Of a DNA stretch of 64,000 nt, positions 1 to 10,534 are shown piece after piece. Origin of the DNA: Berberis thunbergii. Taxonomy: Eukaryota > Streptophyta > Magnoliopsida > Ranunculales > Berberidaceae. The notes beneath the pieces are model-generated. The model worked only from the letters and a program-made list of their open reading frames with translations. It ran no database searches and was not told the DNA's origin. Within the stretch, counting starts at the first letter, position 1, and each line of letters opens with the position of its first letter. A program made the position numbers and the translations under genes. The stretch is taken from contig QNQO01000816.1 of NCBI GenBank assembly GCA_003290165.1, positions 186,001 to 250,000 on the forward strand. Direction: 5' to 3'.

Positions 1-1487
1 CCGCCCACACCGTCCCCTGTTTCATTTTGCCATCATCACCATCTTTTTTCTTATCCCTTCCACGTTCTTTGCCTCCTCTTCTTTTCTCTTTCTGCTCCTT
101 CATCACGAACAGACCACGCACCACCACCATCTCTCTCGCACCCTTTTCTTCTCCCTTCCACATTCTCTTCCTCCTATCCTTCTCTCTTTCTACTCCTTCA
201 TTGCCATCATACCACGCACCATCACTATCTTCGCGCACAAAACAGAGAATGCAACAGGGAGCACATCCATGTTTTCCTCTCTTGCACCCGACTAACAACC
301 CACACACACCACCATCATCACCAAAACTCTCTCTCTCACGTCCTCCTCCATTTCTCCCTAATCCCTCTGCTCTGATCAACCACGAACCAGCACCACCACC
401 ACCGAAATAGAGCACCACCCCTGATCCTCTCTCGTTCATCTTTTCTTCTCTTTCTCTCGTGTCTCCCTCACCATCTCTCTGTCTCATGTAAGTGATCTTC
501 ATCGAAGAATAAAAAGCACGAAGGAAGCAACGGAGTGGCGCGACTCGCTGGAGATGAAGGCGCAGGAAGACAATGCGAGAACCAACTGATTTTCAAATTA
601 GTTGGTTATTTGCACCCCCAAACTTTCCTCTGTACCACCATAAGTCACTGTTTCAACTCAAGTTATTCCCACCCGACTTCTGTCTGAGCCACCACAGTCC
701 ACCAGTAGCTCTTTGTCGGGATGCGTGTTCGTGCTAAGATGGATTCCACCTATACCCGTGTTGTGACGTCATCCACCATGATCTTCTAGACCTCACACCG
801 AGGCGAAGATGAAACCACAAGGTTTCCTAGAGTTTGTTATATCTAAATTTATTGTTTTTTATAAGCTTGAATATTAAACACAGTTGATTTCTGAATTTCA
901 ATAATTTGCTTTCATCGATTATATCCTGAATAATTATCTAGACTAATCGGTAGTTAGAAGATCCCTTTATTGATATTCGAAGCTTGCTTTAATCAATTAA
1001 TTTGAATATGTGATTGTGTGTGCCATAAAAAGACATGAATTGCTAGGGATTCAGAATTTGTTTAAACAAAACCTGTGATTGTGTGTGTCGTAGAAAGACA
1101 TGCAATGCTAGGGGTTTATGCCTTTGCTGAAATCAATTGCTAACTTCGATTAATCTTTCGATTAACTGTGTTAATTCTTGAAAACAATAATTTGGATTAC
1201 ACAAATCTCAAAAAACTTGTGGTGGATTCGATGTCTCAGTCCATTCTCTTATCATCTTACCAGTTTAATTTTAGTTGTCAATTTAGTTTTCTTAATTTAG
1301 TAATTTTCATCTGCTACAACCCCCAACTCTAAATTAGTTTAAATAAGTCTTAAAATTTGACTTTATCGTCAATCCTCGTGGGATCGACCCATATTTGCCA
1401 TTGTCTACTAGTTAGACAGCCGTACACTTGTGGTATTACAAGTAGGGTTTATTAACTTATTAATTTAGGTTAATAAAATCTCCATCA
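1..1487 (+). repeat. Athila-type LTR, 5' end outside window
   Basis: The last 110 bases match, in reverse orientation, the start of the solo LTR at 39841-41642: a 'gggatcgaccc' block, a 'ttgtctac' block, 'acaagt' and a terminal CATCA at 1483-1487. Athila-group LTRs end this way. No primer binding site follows, so this is a solo LTR or a 3' LTR. The first 480 bases are pyrimidine-rich, as in the transcribed leader of such LTRs. A 67-bp unit containing 'agacatg' and 'tgctaggg' is repeated at about 1010-1140. The sequence on the right belongs to another element's antisense gene, so the LTR is an insertion. The left boundary and any target duplication cannot be seen. Confidence 0.7.
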
Positions 1488-2712
1488 AGCTCCCATGAGG
1501 ATCCGCCTAAGGTTAAAGAATCTGATCGTTTCACTGGCGTGCAGTCTGAAAGTGGTCGTGGTGGCACATGCCAAGTTTCATGTAGTCCGCGTTGGTCACC
1601 GTCTCGTTCCAGGCCACAACTAGAAGTGTTGAAGGGTCCTCTAGATAATTTGCTTCCTCTGGATTTCGTCGAGTTGTCACGCATTAAAGGGTCAGCTTTT
1701 GTCGACAAGGGAAAATCCAATAAAGAAAGCCTGAGAATAGTGGCAACTGCGAAGGGTGGTGCTGGTGTGATTCTTGATATGGGAAAACTTCATCTAGATG
1801 CGTGGATAAGCCTGTTTGCCCCAGACTTGGTAAGGATGAGCTCTCAGGTATGGCACCCATAGGTTGACATGAAGTATGCTTCGAGGAAGCATATAAGCAT
1901 GCATCATTGCTGACTGAAGAATTGCACCTCGAAGCCTCAGGAGGATACGCTGGATGGGTGTATGGACAAGGGTTTAAAGTACCTTGTGCTGGGACGGAAG
2001 TTGAGATGGCTCATGAGATAATATACACAATGAAGCGTGTTTTCTAGAACAAGCAGTTATTGTACCCTAATGCACTCTACAAAATTGAACGGCTGCAGAA
2101 GCATGCTGAGGAAAAGAGGTTGGATCAAACAATCATGGCCACTGAGACTCAGAAGGCTTGTCTGGGATCCCTTGAGCATGATCTGCCAAAGGCTAGAGAT
2201 GAACTCAAGCAGGAGTTAAACCGAACCCACCGAGATGCAGAGGTAGCACAGGAAATTGTGGCGAAGGCATGTTCTGAATTGCAATCTCTTGTTGAAGAGA
2301 ATGTTTTGAAGGAAGCTGACTGGGCTACTCATAAACAACAGCTGGAATTTGATGCGGAGTTGAATGCTCGAGAGGCAAGTAAGGCTGAAGACCAGCTTGA
2401 GTTGGCATGGCATGAACATAGTGTTGTGAAGAGAAGTATGGCCACAAAGTAGTCTAAGGTCAACGCGTTGACTGGCAGTTGGAGTTGTTGGAGCGTGAAC
2501 TTGCTAATTCGAATGAGCTGGAGGAAGAGCTTCTGCAGGAACATGGCAACTGCGAGTTTCGTTGGGTTGTACACGGCAGGCTGGAGCTACTTGAGCTATG
2601 AAGAAGGGGCACCCAGAGTGGGATCTCGGTCGTTACAAGAAGACGTCGTAGTAGACTTCTCTGTTGCCTTTGCATCATCGAACGAGGAGGACAGTTCAGG
2701 CTCTGATGCCTA
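1488..2712 (+). pseudogene. Antisense gene (C-terminal part) of Tat-type element E1, decayed
   Basis: Broken reading frames on the plus strand match, in order, the antisense gene of E8 at 46925-49416. A segment near 1800-1860 reads ISLFAPDLVRM (E8: ISLFVPDVVKM). A coiled-coil segment rich in E, K, A and L follows at 2060-2452. Near 2570 the signature VVHGRLELLEL appears in a shifted frame (E8: VHGRLELLQL). At least two frame changes and several stops separate these blocks. The N-terminal part was displaced by the LTR at 1-1487. Extra antisense frames like this are known from Tat-lineage elements; their product has no established function. The call rests on homology within this window. Confidence 0.6.
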
Positions 2713-2889
2713 GGTCATGGTGCATGTGGACACAGATTCTGCTCCTCATTCCATTAAGCTTAGCTCTACTCTTTCTCTACCTTCTCTCGATGAGGAGTGA
2801 ACCTGTATTCTTGTACCCATTTTGTCTACCGTTAATGAAAACAGTTTTATTTGTTTCGTGTTTGTTGTCTCTATTGCATGTTTTTTATT

Positions 2890-4130
2890 TCGCCTTGTCG
2901 TCTTGCTTTGACATAAGCTGGTTGAACCAATAGAACGTCAAGTGGTCTTTTGTAATAAAGAGCTTGACCGTTTTGCATAGCGAATGACTCAAGGTCATTG
3001 TTGTGTAGTCATGTCCGGAAGTGGGTATGTTGAGGACAGTTTAGCCGAGGGTTGAGTTGCCCGAGCTGTATCTTGCCTCCAAGTAAGCTGCTTGAGGCTT
3101 GCCTTGCTTGTTTGATGGGCCAGGTGTAGTTGCTACTATGGGCGAGTTGCGATGGCCGAGCGTATGCTTCAGAGTGTTTGTGCCGGGTCAGGCGTCATAA
3201 ACTCAGGCAGACATACTATATAGCATTTACTTGGGCACTTGTGTATCGGTTCGAGTGGCCTTTGCTAGTAATAGGATGCTAGTCCGTTTGAGCATGAATA
3301 TGCTAACTCAGCTAGATTCATGTTTCCGGCCATTGTTTTGAATGAGAGCGGTGGTCACGTTGTGAGCTGCTTGAGGCTTCCATCTTCCAAACCATGAGAT
3401 CAGTTTGGGACTGACTAAGCTCCCACCTTCCAAATCATCTACACCCAGGCGCATCAAGCTACAAATTTGGGAGTTTTTGGCTGCCACGCTGAAAAGCAGT
3501 GGTCCCGTGGCAAGCCATCAGAATCAGTTCACGGTTGACTAGGCTCCCACCTTTTAGACTATCTACACCCGCACAATGGGGGCTACAAATCCAAGGTTGG
3601 TAATTCGGCAGCCACGCCGAAAAGCTGTGGTCCCATGGCGAGTCATCGGAGTCACCTCAGGACTGACTAGGCTCCCATCTTCTAAACTATATATACCCGT
3701 GTAGTGGGGGCTTTAAGTCCTGGGTTAGTGATTTGCCGGCTACGCTGAAAAGCAGTGGTCCTGTGGCGAGCCGTCAGAATCGGTTTGTGACTGACTAGGC
3801 TCCCACCTTTCAAACAATCTACACCCGCGCAATGGGGGCTACAAGTCTGGGCATTGATCAGAAGCTTTCTTTTCCAGTCGGCACCAGCTAGGCTTACCTA
3901 ATTGAGTTTGGCAATCATTGACCGCGAAGGGGACAATGATCCCTGGCGAGTCATCATCACTAGACGTAGTGGCACTAATTAGACTCATACTTCCTAAACC
4001 ATTGAGGTGCGCACTAGGCGGACTAGGTGTTGGGTGATACCAGAAGTCGCCGTCATCAGCTTAGGTTGACTAAGCTTTCCCAGTTGGAGAGGGGTTCCAC
4101 CCGTTTGAGGGCGTGAGAACCCATGTTCGC
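2890..4130. repeat. Tandem array of E1, unit about 127 bp
   Basis: Units carrying 'ctgactaggctcccacctt', 'aatgggggctacaa' and 'gccgaaaagc..tggtcc' recur near 3411, 3537, 3664 and 3793, a period of 126-129 bp. Diverged copies extend on both sides. Tandem repeats between pol and the 3' LTR are known for the Tat/Ogre lineage. The unit shares the words 'actgactaa/gg..ct' and 'gcgagtcatc' with the arrays in E4, E6 and E8 but has its own length. The 180 bases before the array show nothing recognisable. Confidence 0.75.
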
Positions 4131-4328
4131 TAGTGTCGTGCACTTTACGGACAACATTACCTTAAAACAAACAACGAATCCATAGGTACGGTCCGTGCGT
4201 CAAGGCTGCTTTGGATTTGTGCTCGCGCCTAGCATGTAGCAAAATATTTTTCAAATGGTGGGCTGAGTGGATCGAGCCTTAGGGCCCGCAAAGGAAGCAT
4301 TAGGGTTTCCTGTTTGATCGCGCTACGT
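4131..4328 (-). repeat. Left part of E2 3' LTR (split by E7)
   Basis: This stretch lies between the E1 array and the Athila element and continues at 12024-12086. The joined sequence resembles the LTR fragment at 50727-51056 ('gggccc.. aag', then 'ctgcaag/attgcaag', then 'gttactccc'). I read it as the 3' LTR of a minus-strand Tat-like element. Its left boundary is not clear. Confidence 0.4.
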
Positions 4329-5816
4329 TGATGCGCTGTTTTAGTAGCACACAACTTAATACCCTGCTTTGTGATTTGTAGTATAGAATAAGTAGGGATC
4401 GTTCTAGACCGGGGATTAGAGGGCTTGTTTATTACGCTAATAATAATTAAAAGATAACTAACAACCTAATTAATTAAATAAAAGGGGGATTGGATTTTCT
4501 AAATTAAATTATGAAAATAACTACGAAAATTAATGTAAAGATAATAAACTAAAGAGATGACAAAGATGAGAAATTAGCTAAGGGTTTTATCTCCACACAC
4601 CAAACATATGCTTATAAATTAATCTTCAATAATCACTTGCTAACTCGTGAGAGACAATGCTCAAGACTAACCGTGACCGCACTGCATTAATCTTATTATT
4701 TTCCCAAGTTCGTTGAATTAAACTAAGCGTCGCTTTCAAACTATTCTTATCATGCTATCTAAACAGGAATCGCAAGTTAAATAGCAATCTAAGATCATTA
4801 AGTTTTGTGGAAAATATGAGCACTGACTAGGCAATCACAAGTATGATCAGCATCTTGTTCTTGCCTAGGTTTTGACTTAACCTTACCAACGTTCCTTGGT
4901 ATTTACTACTTGCGAATACAGAATCATAACAATTAGGTGAAATTCTCCTATACTCTAGCCCCAGATCCTAGCATGCTTACTAAGTTGGCCACCTTAACAA
5001 ACATAAAAGGAAAAGTTCTCTATAAAGCAGTTAAGCAAAACACAATCACTAATAGCAAGGAAGATTAAATTCAATTAATTTATGAAGCACATGTTCGGGG
5101 CTTCGAATCCACCCCTAACTAAGAGGAGTTTAGCTAGACATCTTAATTATGTTTAAACAGTAATCCATAATCAATAATCAAACTAAAATTAAGAGAAATA
5201 GATGTTTAGAGATGAAAACAAAACACTGATCCGTGGTGGTATTGAGCAGAAATGGGTGCGAATAGCGCGAAATCCTTTCTTCCTTCCTCACTTCGCGAAT
5301 TTCCTCCTCTCTGTTCCTTCTTGCTTCCTCTCGCTCTGCTTCAGCTCCTTCCTTTCGATTTCTGCTTGTGACAGAGTGAGAGAGATGAGGGATAACGAGG
5401 GACAGCGAGGGTGGCTACGGTTTGTGCGAGGATGATCAGGGTCCTACGTGGTGGTCTGCGGTTTGGCGAGGGCGGTGAAGATGGTTGATGATGGGTGAGG
5501 ACGGCGGCTAGGGTTTGTGCGAGGATGCAGTGGATGGGATGCTCTACTGGATGGGTCGATGGATGATCCGTCAAAGCTAGGTATGTCCCCTTTTATTCTT
5601 CTGTCTGTGGTTTCCTTGTTTGTGTGGTCTCCTTGTTTGTGTGAAGTCCTTGTGCAATTAGTATTCCTGAATTGCCAATTTGCTTCTATTTTAAAGTATT
5701 GCAATTGGAACCCTACACAAACATGAAAATAGCAATTAGTACCATAATTAACAAATAATAGCTAATAATACATATAGAAATATGGTACTAAAAATAGCAC
5801 AATTATGCCCTTATCA
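4329..5816 (-). repeat. 3' LTR of E7
   Basis: 1488 bp, plus-strand start TGATGCGC and end CTTATCA, so on the element's strand it begins TGATAAG and ends CATCA. It is repeated at 10535-12023. It holds an identical short frame at 5202-5435 that I do not regard as a gene. Confidence 0.95.
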
Positions 5817-5831
5817 AATTCCCCCACACTT
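5817..5831 (-). promoter_or_regulatory. Polypurine tract of E7
   Basis: The minus strand reads AAGTGTGGGGGAATT directly before the 3' LTR, where plus-strand DNA synthesis is primed in Athila elements. Confidence 0.85.
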
Positions 5832-6227
5832 ATCTTTTGCTTGTCCTCGAGCAAATCTAAGAAACAAAAATAAAAGACTCAAATGACTCAATCTATACTT
5901 TCCAACATTTGTCTCAGAGATTTTCAACGGATCATGACATGTTAAGATTCTTTGTAAACACGAGATTAAATCCACATCATTCGAAAATTAATACACGTTC
6001 ATAGCAATGATATAAAAATCTACAATTAAATCAATCCACGTGACTGTGAAACTCAAGCGCGTGCCAAGAAGAATTAACCCCAAAAATCTCACTAGATACA
6101 CTCCTTTCTTTTACACTGATTGTTTGGTAAAATAGCTCTTCCTATTCTAGTTATATGTGAGTGGATTGATGTGAAAGGGAAACAAATAGCTCACATATAA
6201 TATAACAAGAAATAATGGCATTTTTCT

Positions 6228-6267
<40 letters not shown>

Positions 6268-7707
6268 TATATGATCTCATGGAAGGAATGCTACTACTTG
6301 AATGCAAGAACTAGTGACACCATATGCTCATACCTCATTCGAATCTCCACATCGTGACATTGCAAGATACACTCAATCAAAAGGTCTTAATTCAGGTTGT
6401 AATGGGGCCAGGGGTCAAGGGAAGAGAAAGAACGGATATGAAGTTTTCAAAGGGCTTGAAGAAATTGTGAAAGCATGCGATAAGATTAGAGAAATTAGCA
6501 AAGAATCATATGGTTCAAGACATAAGTGGAAAAATGACGAGGTGGTTCATTGATAATGAAGAGCTTCAGCAATTATTTTGTATCTATTGAAAAGAATTGA
6601 ACTATCTGTATGGTACTGTAATACTGAATGGATAACGATAAGGACTTGTATCCTTTTTGTAATTTTTTTTTTTTTTTTTTTTTTTTTTGCAACTCTTTCT
6701 TTTTGAACTGTCTACCACAAGGGTCTTCCCCCACACTTGCTTTTCAACATACCTTGAACCATAATAAAGTATCTGCAAATCAAATTATGCTCCACTCGTT
6801 TTATTAGGATAGAGAATGAGGGTAATGAAATAAAAGGCTTAATAACAGGCTCAATGGGGTTAACCTAAAGGAAAAATATTATGGATCAGGCTTATTTGGC
6901 AATGGTGGAAACTAGGTGCCTTTATCATGTCAAGCATGTCATGCAATTCAATATGATGCCTTGAACGAATTTAATACAAGTTCTAGTATTTAATTCTTAA
7001 TTTTGAAAGCAATCCAAGTAGCAACCAAAGCAAACAAAATAGAGATCATGCAACGAATTATTGTTGACAAAAGAAATAAAAGATGACCTAACTAAAAACT
7101 CTCAAAATCAAAGGAACAATAGGCTCAAAACTCACATATGGGTTAGAATGAGTTAAATTCAACTAAGCATGCTATGAGTACCAATTACTAAGTTGATTAC
7201 ATGTGAATTTGCATATAATAACCATAATTAAGCATTAACCAAAGAATAATATTAGATTTTAAATCATGTTTATAAATCATCTTAAAGTCATGTAATTAAA
7301 AACCAAATCTCATCATTGTGTTGGAAAGTATCCTAAGACTCAAAACAAATTTTTTTTTTTTTATTTTATTTAAATTTTTTTTATTTAAATTTTTATTTTA
7401 TTTTTTATTTTTGACACTAATACCAACAAAGAAAATAAAAACCAACAATTTTTTTTTTTTTTTTTTTTTTTTTTCAAAATAAAACAATGTTTTGTTCCCC
7501 CACACTTAAACCTAACATTGTCCTCAATGTTAATAGATTATAGCACATGCAATGAAAGATTTAAACGCGGAAAAACAAACTACTAACAAACAAAAACAAA
7601 AAACAACGAAAATAAAATAAAATAAAATGATAAAGAAAGCAAATCTGATTGGGTTGCCTCCCAAGAAGCGCTTGTCTTAACGTCGTGCAGCCTGACGGTA
7701 TCTCCAA
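5832..7707 (-). other. Noncoding 3' region of E7
   Basis: 1.9 kb between the coding frames and the 3' LTR, the place where autonomous Athila elements often carry an env-like frame; none is present. It contains long T runs on the plus strand (about 6231-6264, 6662-6688 and 7451-7474) and two extra polypurine-like motifs, 'ttcccccacactt' at 6726-6738 and 7495-7507, matching the functional tract at 5817. Just after the coding frame, near 7650-7690, is the 'ttgggaggcaaccc' block (on the minus strand) typical of Athila. Confidence 0.75.
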
Positions 7708-9126
7708 TTAATCCTCAGAATAAATAGGAACATGGAGTGATACGTCCTCCACGTCATGCTCCACAAATGACTCATAATAGGGCTTAAGTCGATGATGTTT
7801 CACTTTAAACTCCTTTCCGGTTGTGACACTCTTAATCTGTATAGGACCATGAGGAAAAACATTAGTAACAATAAAAGGACCAACCCATTCAGAACGTAAC
7901 TTACCAGTTCTAAGACATGATTGGAAAAGCAAGACTTTCATTCCAATGACAAAAGTATTTCCATGGATCATCTGATCATGAAAAACTATAGTGTTCTCCT
8001 TATAATTGCTTTTACTATCATAAGCATCATCCTGAATCTTTTCAAGCTCATTCAACTGAAATTTCTTCCGCTTCTTTGTGTCATAAGGAACTCCATTGTT
8101 ATCATATCCAACGGCAGTAGTGATGTTGGTCTCAAGTTCATCCTCATTGTTGAGGTCTGACAATTTCTGGGCCAAATTGTCATTCACATTAATAGAAAAA
8201 CAAGAATGGTTTTTATCAGGATATCTCGTGGCTTCAAAGATGTTGAAGCCAATCACATCACCATCAAATTCCATGGTCAGTTTCCCCGCATGTACATCAA
8301 TATTTGTCTTCGCAGTTTTCATGAAGGGGCGCCCTAAAAGAAGAGGCAAAGGTGCTGATAATTCCGAATCTTCCATCTCAAGAACATAGAAATCTGCTGG
8401 GAATATCAAATGGTTAACCTGCACTAACACATCTTCCAACAAACCTCGAGGATATGCATTAGAACGGTCAGCCAATTGAATAATAACACCATCATTTTTT
8501 AACTTCCCAAGATTCATAGATCGATAAATAGAATACGGCATAACATTAATTGAAGCACCTAAGTCTAACATTGCATTTTCAATTTTAGTATTACCGATAA
8601 CACAAGGGATAGTGAAACTACCTGGATCCTTACACTTCGGTGGCAATTTCCTTTGAAGAACTGCGGAGACATTCTCACTTACTTTAACTACCTCTCCGTC
8701 TCGAAGACGTCTCTTTGTTGTGCAAAGCTCCTTCAAAAATTTTGCATACTTAGGCACTTGCTTAATAGCATCAAGAAGAGGAATATTGACTTGGACTTTT
8801 CGGAAGGTTTCCAAAATTTCCTTATCCTGTTCATCTTTCCTAGATTTGGCAAACCTACCTGGAAAAGGCACAAAAGGTGGAACAAGATTAGCAGAAACTG
8901 AATTTGGAATACTCACCTTCTTACCTTGGAGTTCTGGTTTTTCAATGATGGATGGATCATCCTTCTGTAACTCAGCTTTCTTATTTTGACTCTGTTTAGG
9001 GACTATTGGATCATTCTCAAGTTGCCTACCACTCCTCAATGTAATTGCTTTTGCAGTTTCAAACCTGCCCTTTGGATTTGGAGTGGTAGAACTAGGAAGT
9101 TTTCCTTGGCTCGCGAATTTGTCCAA
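7708..9126 (-). CDS. Athila protease joined to integrase C-terminal tail
   Basis: A 472-residue open frame. Residues 1-170 are the gag-to-protease linker (TLRSGR near 29-34). A retropepsin-like aspartic protease follows with the active-site motif DLGAS at 188-192 and LLLGRPF at 262-268. From about 350 the sequence changes to the end of an integrase: QLNELE, then KVLLF near 397, the GPF motif at 416-418 and HRLKPYY near 445. Reverse transcriptase, RNase H and the integrase catalytic core are absent, and the two parts are in one frame without stops. The usual first residue of the protease triad is D-T/S-G; here it is D-L-G, as in many Athila copies. The frame overlaps gag by 35 bases in another frame. 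The protease may still act on Gag; the integrase tail alone cannot catalyse insertion. Confidence 0.9.
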   Translation of the reverse strand: MDKFASQGKLPSSTTPNPKGRFETAKAITLRSGRQLENDPIVPKQSQNKKAELQKDDPSIIEKPELQGKKVSIPNSVSANLVPPFVPFPGRFAKSRKDEQDKEILETFRKVQVNIPLLDAIKQVPKYAKFLKELCTTKRRLRDGEVVKVSENVSAVLQRKLPPKCKDPGSFTIPCVIGNTKIENAMLDLGASINVMPYSIYRSMNLGKLKNDGVIIQLADRSNAYPRGLLEDVLVQVNHLIFPADFYVLEMEDSELSAPLPLLLGRPFMKTAKTNIDVHAGKLTMEFDGDVIGFNIFEATRYPDKNHSCFSINVNDNLAQKLSDLNNEDELETNITTAVGYDNNGVPYDTKKRKKFQLNELEKIQDDAYDSKSNYKENTIVFHDQMIHGNTFVIGMKVLLFQSCLRTGKLRSEWVGPFIVTNVFPHGPIQIKSVTTGKEFKVKHHRLKPYYESFVEHDVEDVSLHVPIYSED

Positions 9127-10411
9127 TAAACTCAGCTATTTGTCCCATCTGTACCTTTAAATCTGCTATATCTTTTGCTTGATTCTGCTGAGAAATAGTT
9201 AATGATTTCAGAATCTCATCATAATTAAGTGGCATACCTGAATTGTGCTGAGGTGGTTCAGGTGGTCCTTGAAAGAAACCAGGAGGTGGCCGATTCGAAG
9301 TCTGTTGTTGAGGTTGTTCTGAATTTCTCCATCCAAAACTTGGGTGATTTCTCCAACCTTCATTGTAGGTGTTCGAATAAGGATTATTTCTATAGTGATT
9401 TTGCCCCTGAAAACCTATTGCATTGACATTCTCCCAACCGCCATTCTCAATCAGTTGAGGACATTGATCAGATGGATGTCCTGGCTTTGTACACACGCCA
9501 CAAACCTGTGCAACTCCTAGCATATTCGGCTTCCCTAAGGCCTGAGTCACAAGTGAGGTAAGATTAGCCATTTGAGCTTCCAAACTAGAATTAGTACTTA
9601 CCTCATTGACTTGGCGTGAAGGCTCTCCAATTCCTTCATACTGCTGGGCATTTAAGGCTCGGTTTGCAATCAAAGTTTTTGCTGCTGCTGGAGTTTTATC
9701 AACCAAAGCTCCTCCTGCCGCTGCATCTAACATCTGTCGCTCAAGAGGAAGCAATCCCTCATAAAAGTATTGAATCAGGAGCTCCTCCTTCATCTGATGC
9801 TGCGGGCATGATGCTATGAGAGTTTTGAAGCGCTCATAGTAAGCCGGATATGATTCTCCTGGACCTTGCTGTATACCACTGATTTTCTTCTTCAATAAGA
9901 TAATTTTGGAAGTTGGGAAGAATTTCTCTAGAAACACCTTCTTCATGCTTTCCCAAGAATATACTGTTCCGGAAGGTAGTTCATAGAGCCAATCCTTAGC
10001 CCTGTCAGTCAGAGAGAAGGGGAATGCTCTCAACTTTAGAATGTTTTCATCCACATTTATTGGAGTCATACTGGAGCATACTATTTCAAATTCCTTTAAA
10101 TGTTTATTTGGATCCTCCATGGAAAGACCATGATACTTCGGAATATGATGAAGTAGGCTAGATTTCAGCTCAAATGACTCAGTCTTGCCCTGCGCGGCTA
10201 ATGGGTACTGAATGCACAAGGGTGCGGCATTGTCCAAGGTGGATGCCGAAAGTTCTTTAATAGATCTATTATCTCCCATGTCGAACTCTTCAGATTCAGA
10301 TTCAGAGCTAGATGTTTGTAGTTCTTTTGTTTCTCTTCTTCGTCTTCTAAATGTTTTCTCAGGCTCTGAATCGTATTCTTCTAAGTTTTCGCTGGATCTC
10401 CTATTGTGCAT
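9092..10411 (-). CDS. Athila Gag polyprotein
   Basis: A 439-residue intact frame. An acidic and arginine-rich N-terminus (to about 50) precedes the retrotransposon Gag domain at about 100-225, with the LxxxAxxWL pattern of the family near 132-142 and FLEKFFP near 160. A CCHC zinc knuckle lies at C304-x2-C307-x4-H312-x4-C317. The C-terminus is rich in N, Q and P, as in Athila. Gag forms the particle that packages the RNA. The frame ends 35 bases inside the protease frame, and the downstream homology continues in another frame. Family members usually read through here, so either one base was gained near 9109 or a frameshift is used. I chose the first ATG after the primer binding site region. 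Confidence 0.92.
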   Translation of the reverse strand: MHNRRSSENLEEYDSEPEKTFRRRRRETKELQTSSSESESEEFDMGDNRSIKELSASTLDNAAPLCIQYPLAAQGKTESFELKSSLLHHIPKYHGLSMEDPNKHLKEFEIVCSSMTPINVDENILKLRAFPFSLTDRAKDWLYELPSGTVYSWESMKKVFLEKFFPTSKIILLKKKISGIQQGPGESYPAYYERFKTLIASCPQHQMKEELLIQYFYEGLLPLERQMLDAAAGGALVDKTPAAAKTLIANRALNAQQYEGIGEPSRQVNEVSTNSSLEAQMANLTSLVTQALGKPNMLGVAQVCGVCTKPGHPSDQCPQLIENGGWENVNAIGFQGQNHYRNNPYSNTYNEGWRNHPSFGWRNSEQPQQQTSNRPPPGFFQGPPEPPQHNSGMPLNYDEILKSLTISQQNQAKDIADLKVQMGQIAEFIGQIREPRKTS

Positions 10412-10511
10412 GAACTGGTACCTGAGATAAAAAAAAAAAGAAAGAAAGAAAAATCAATAAAAATATAAATAAATAAATAAAAACTAATTAAGTAATCAAC
10501 AATTTTTCTAA

Positions 10512-10529
10512 TCCCCGGCAACGGCGCCA
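10512..10529 (-). promoter_or_regulatory. Primer binding site of E7 (tRNA-Asp type)
   Basis: The minus strand reads TGGCGCCGTTGCCGGGGA five bases after the 5' LTR. It is complementary to the 3' end of plant tRNA-Asp, the primer known for Athila. Confidence 0.9.
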
Positions 10530-10534
10530 AAAAT

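Noticed and set aside
27..410. 127-residue open frame rich in S, P and L
   Set aside because: It reads a pyrimidine-rich LTR leader; no domain, and composition explains the openness.
5202..5435. 77-residue frame repeated identically at 11408-11641
   Set aside because: It lies in both LTRs of E7; duplication comes from the LTRs and no protein family matches.
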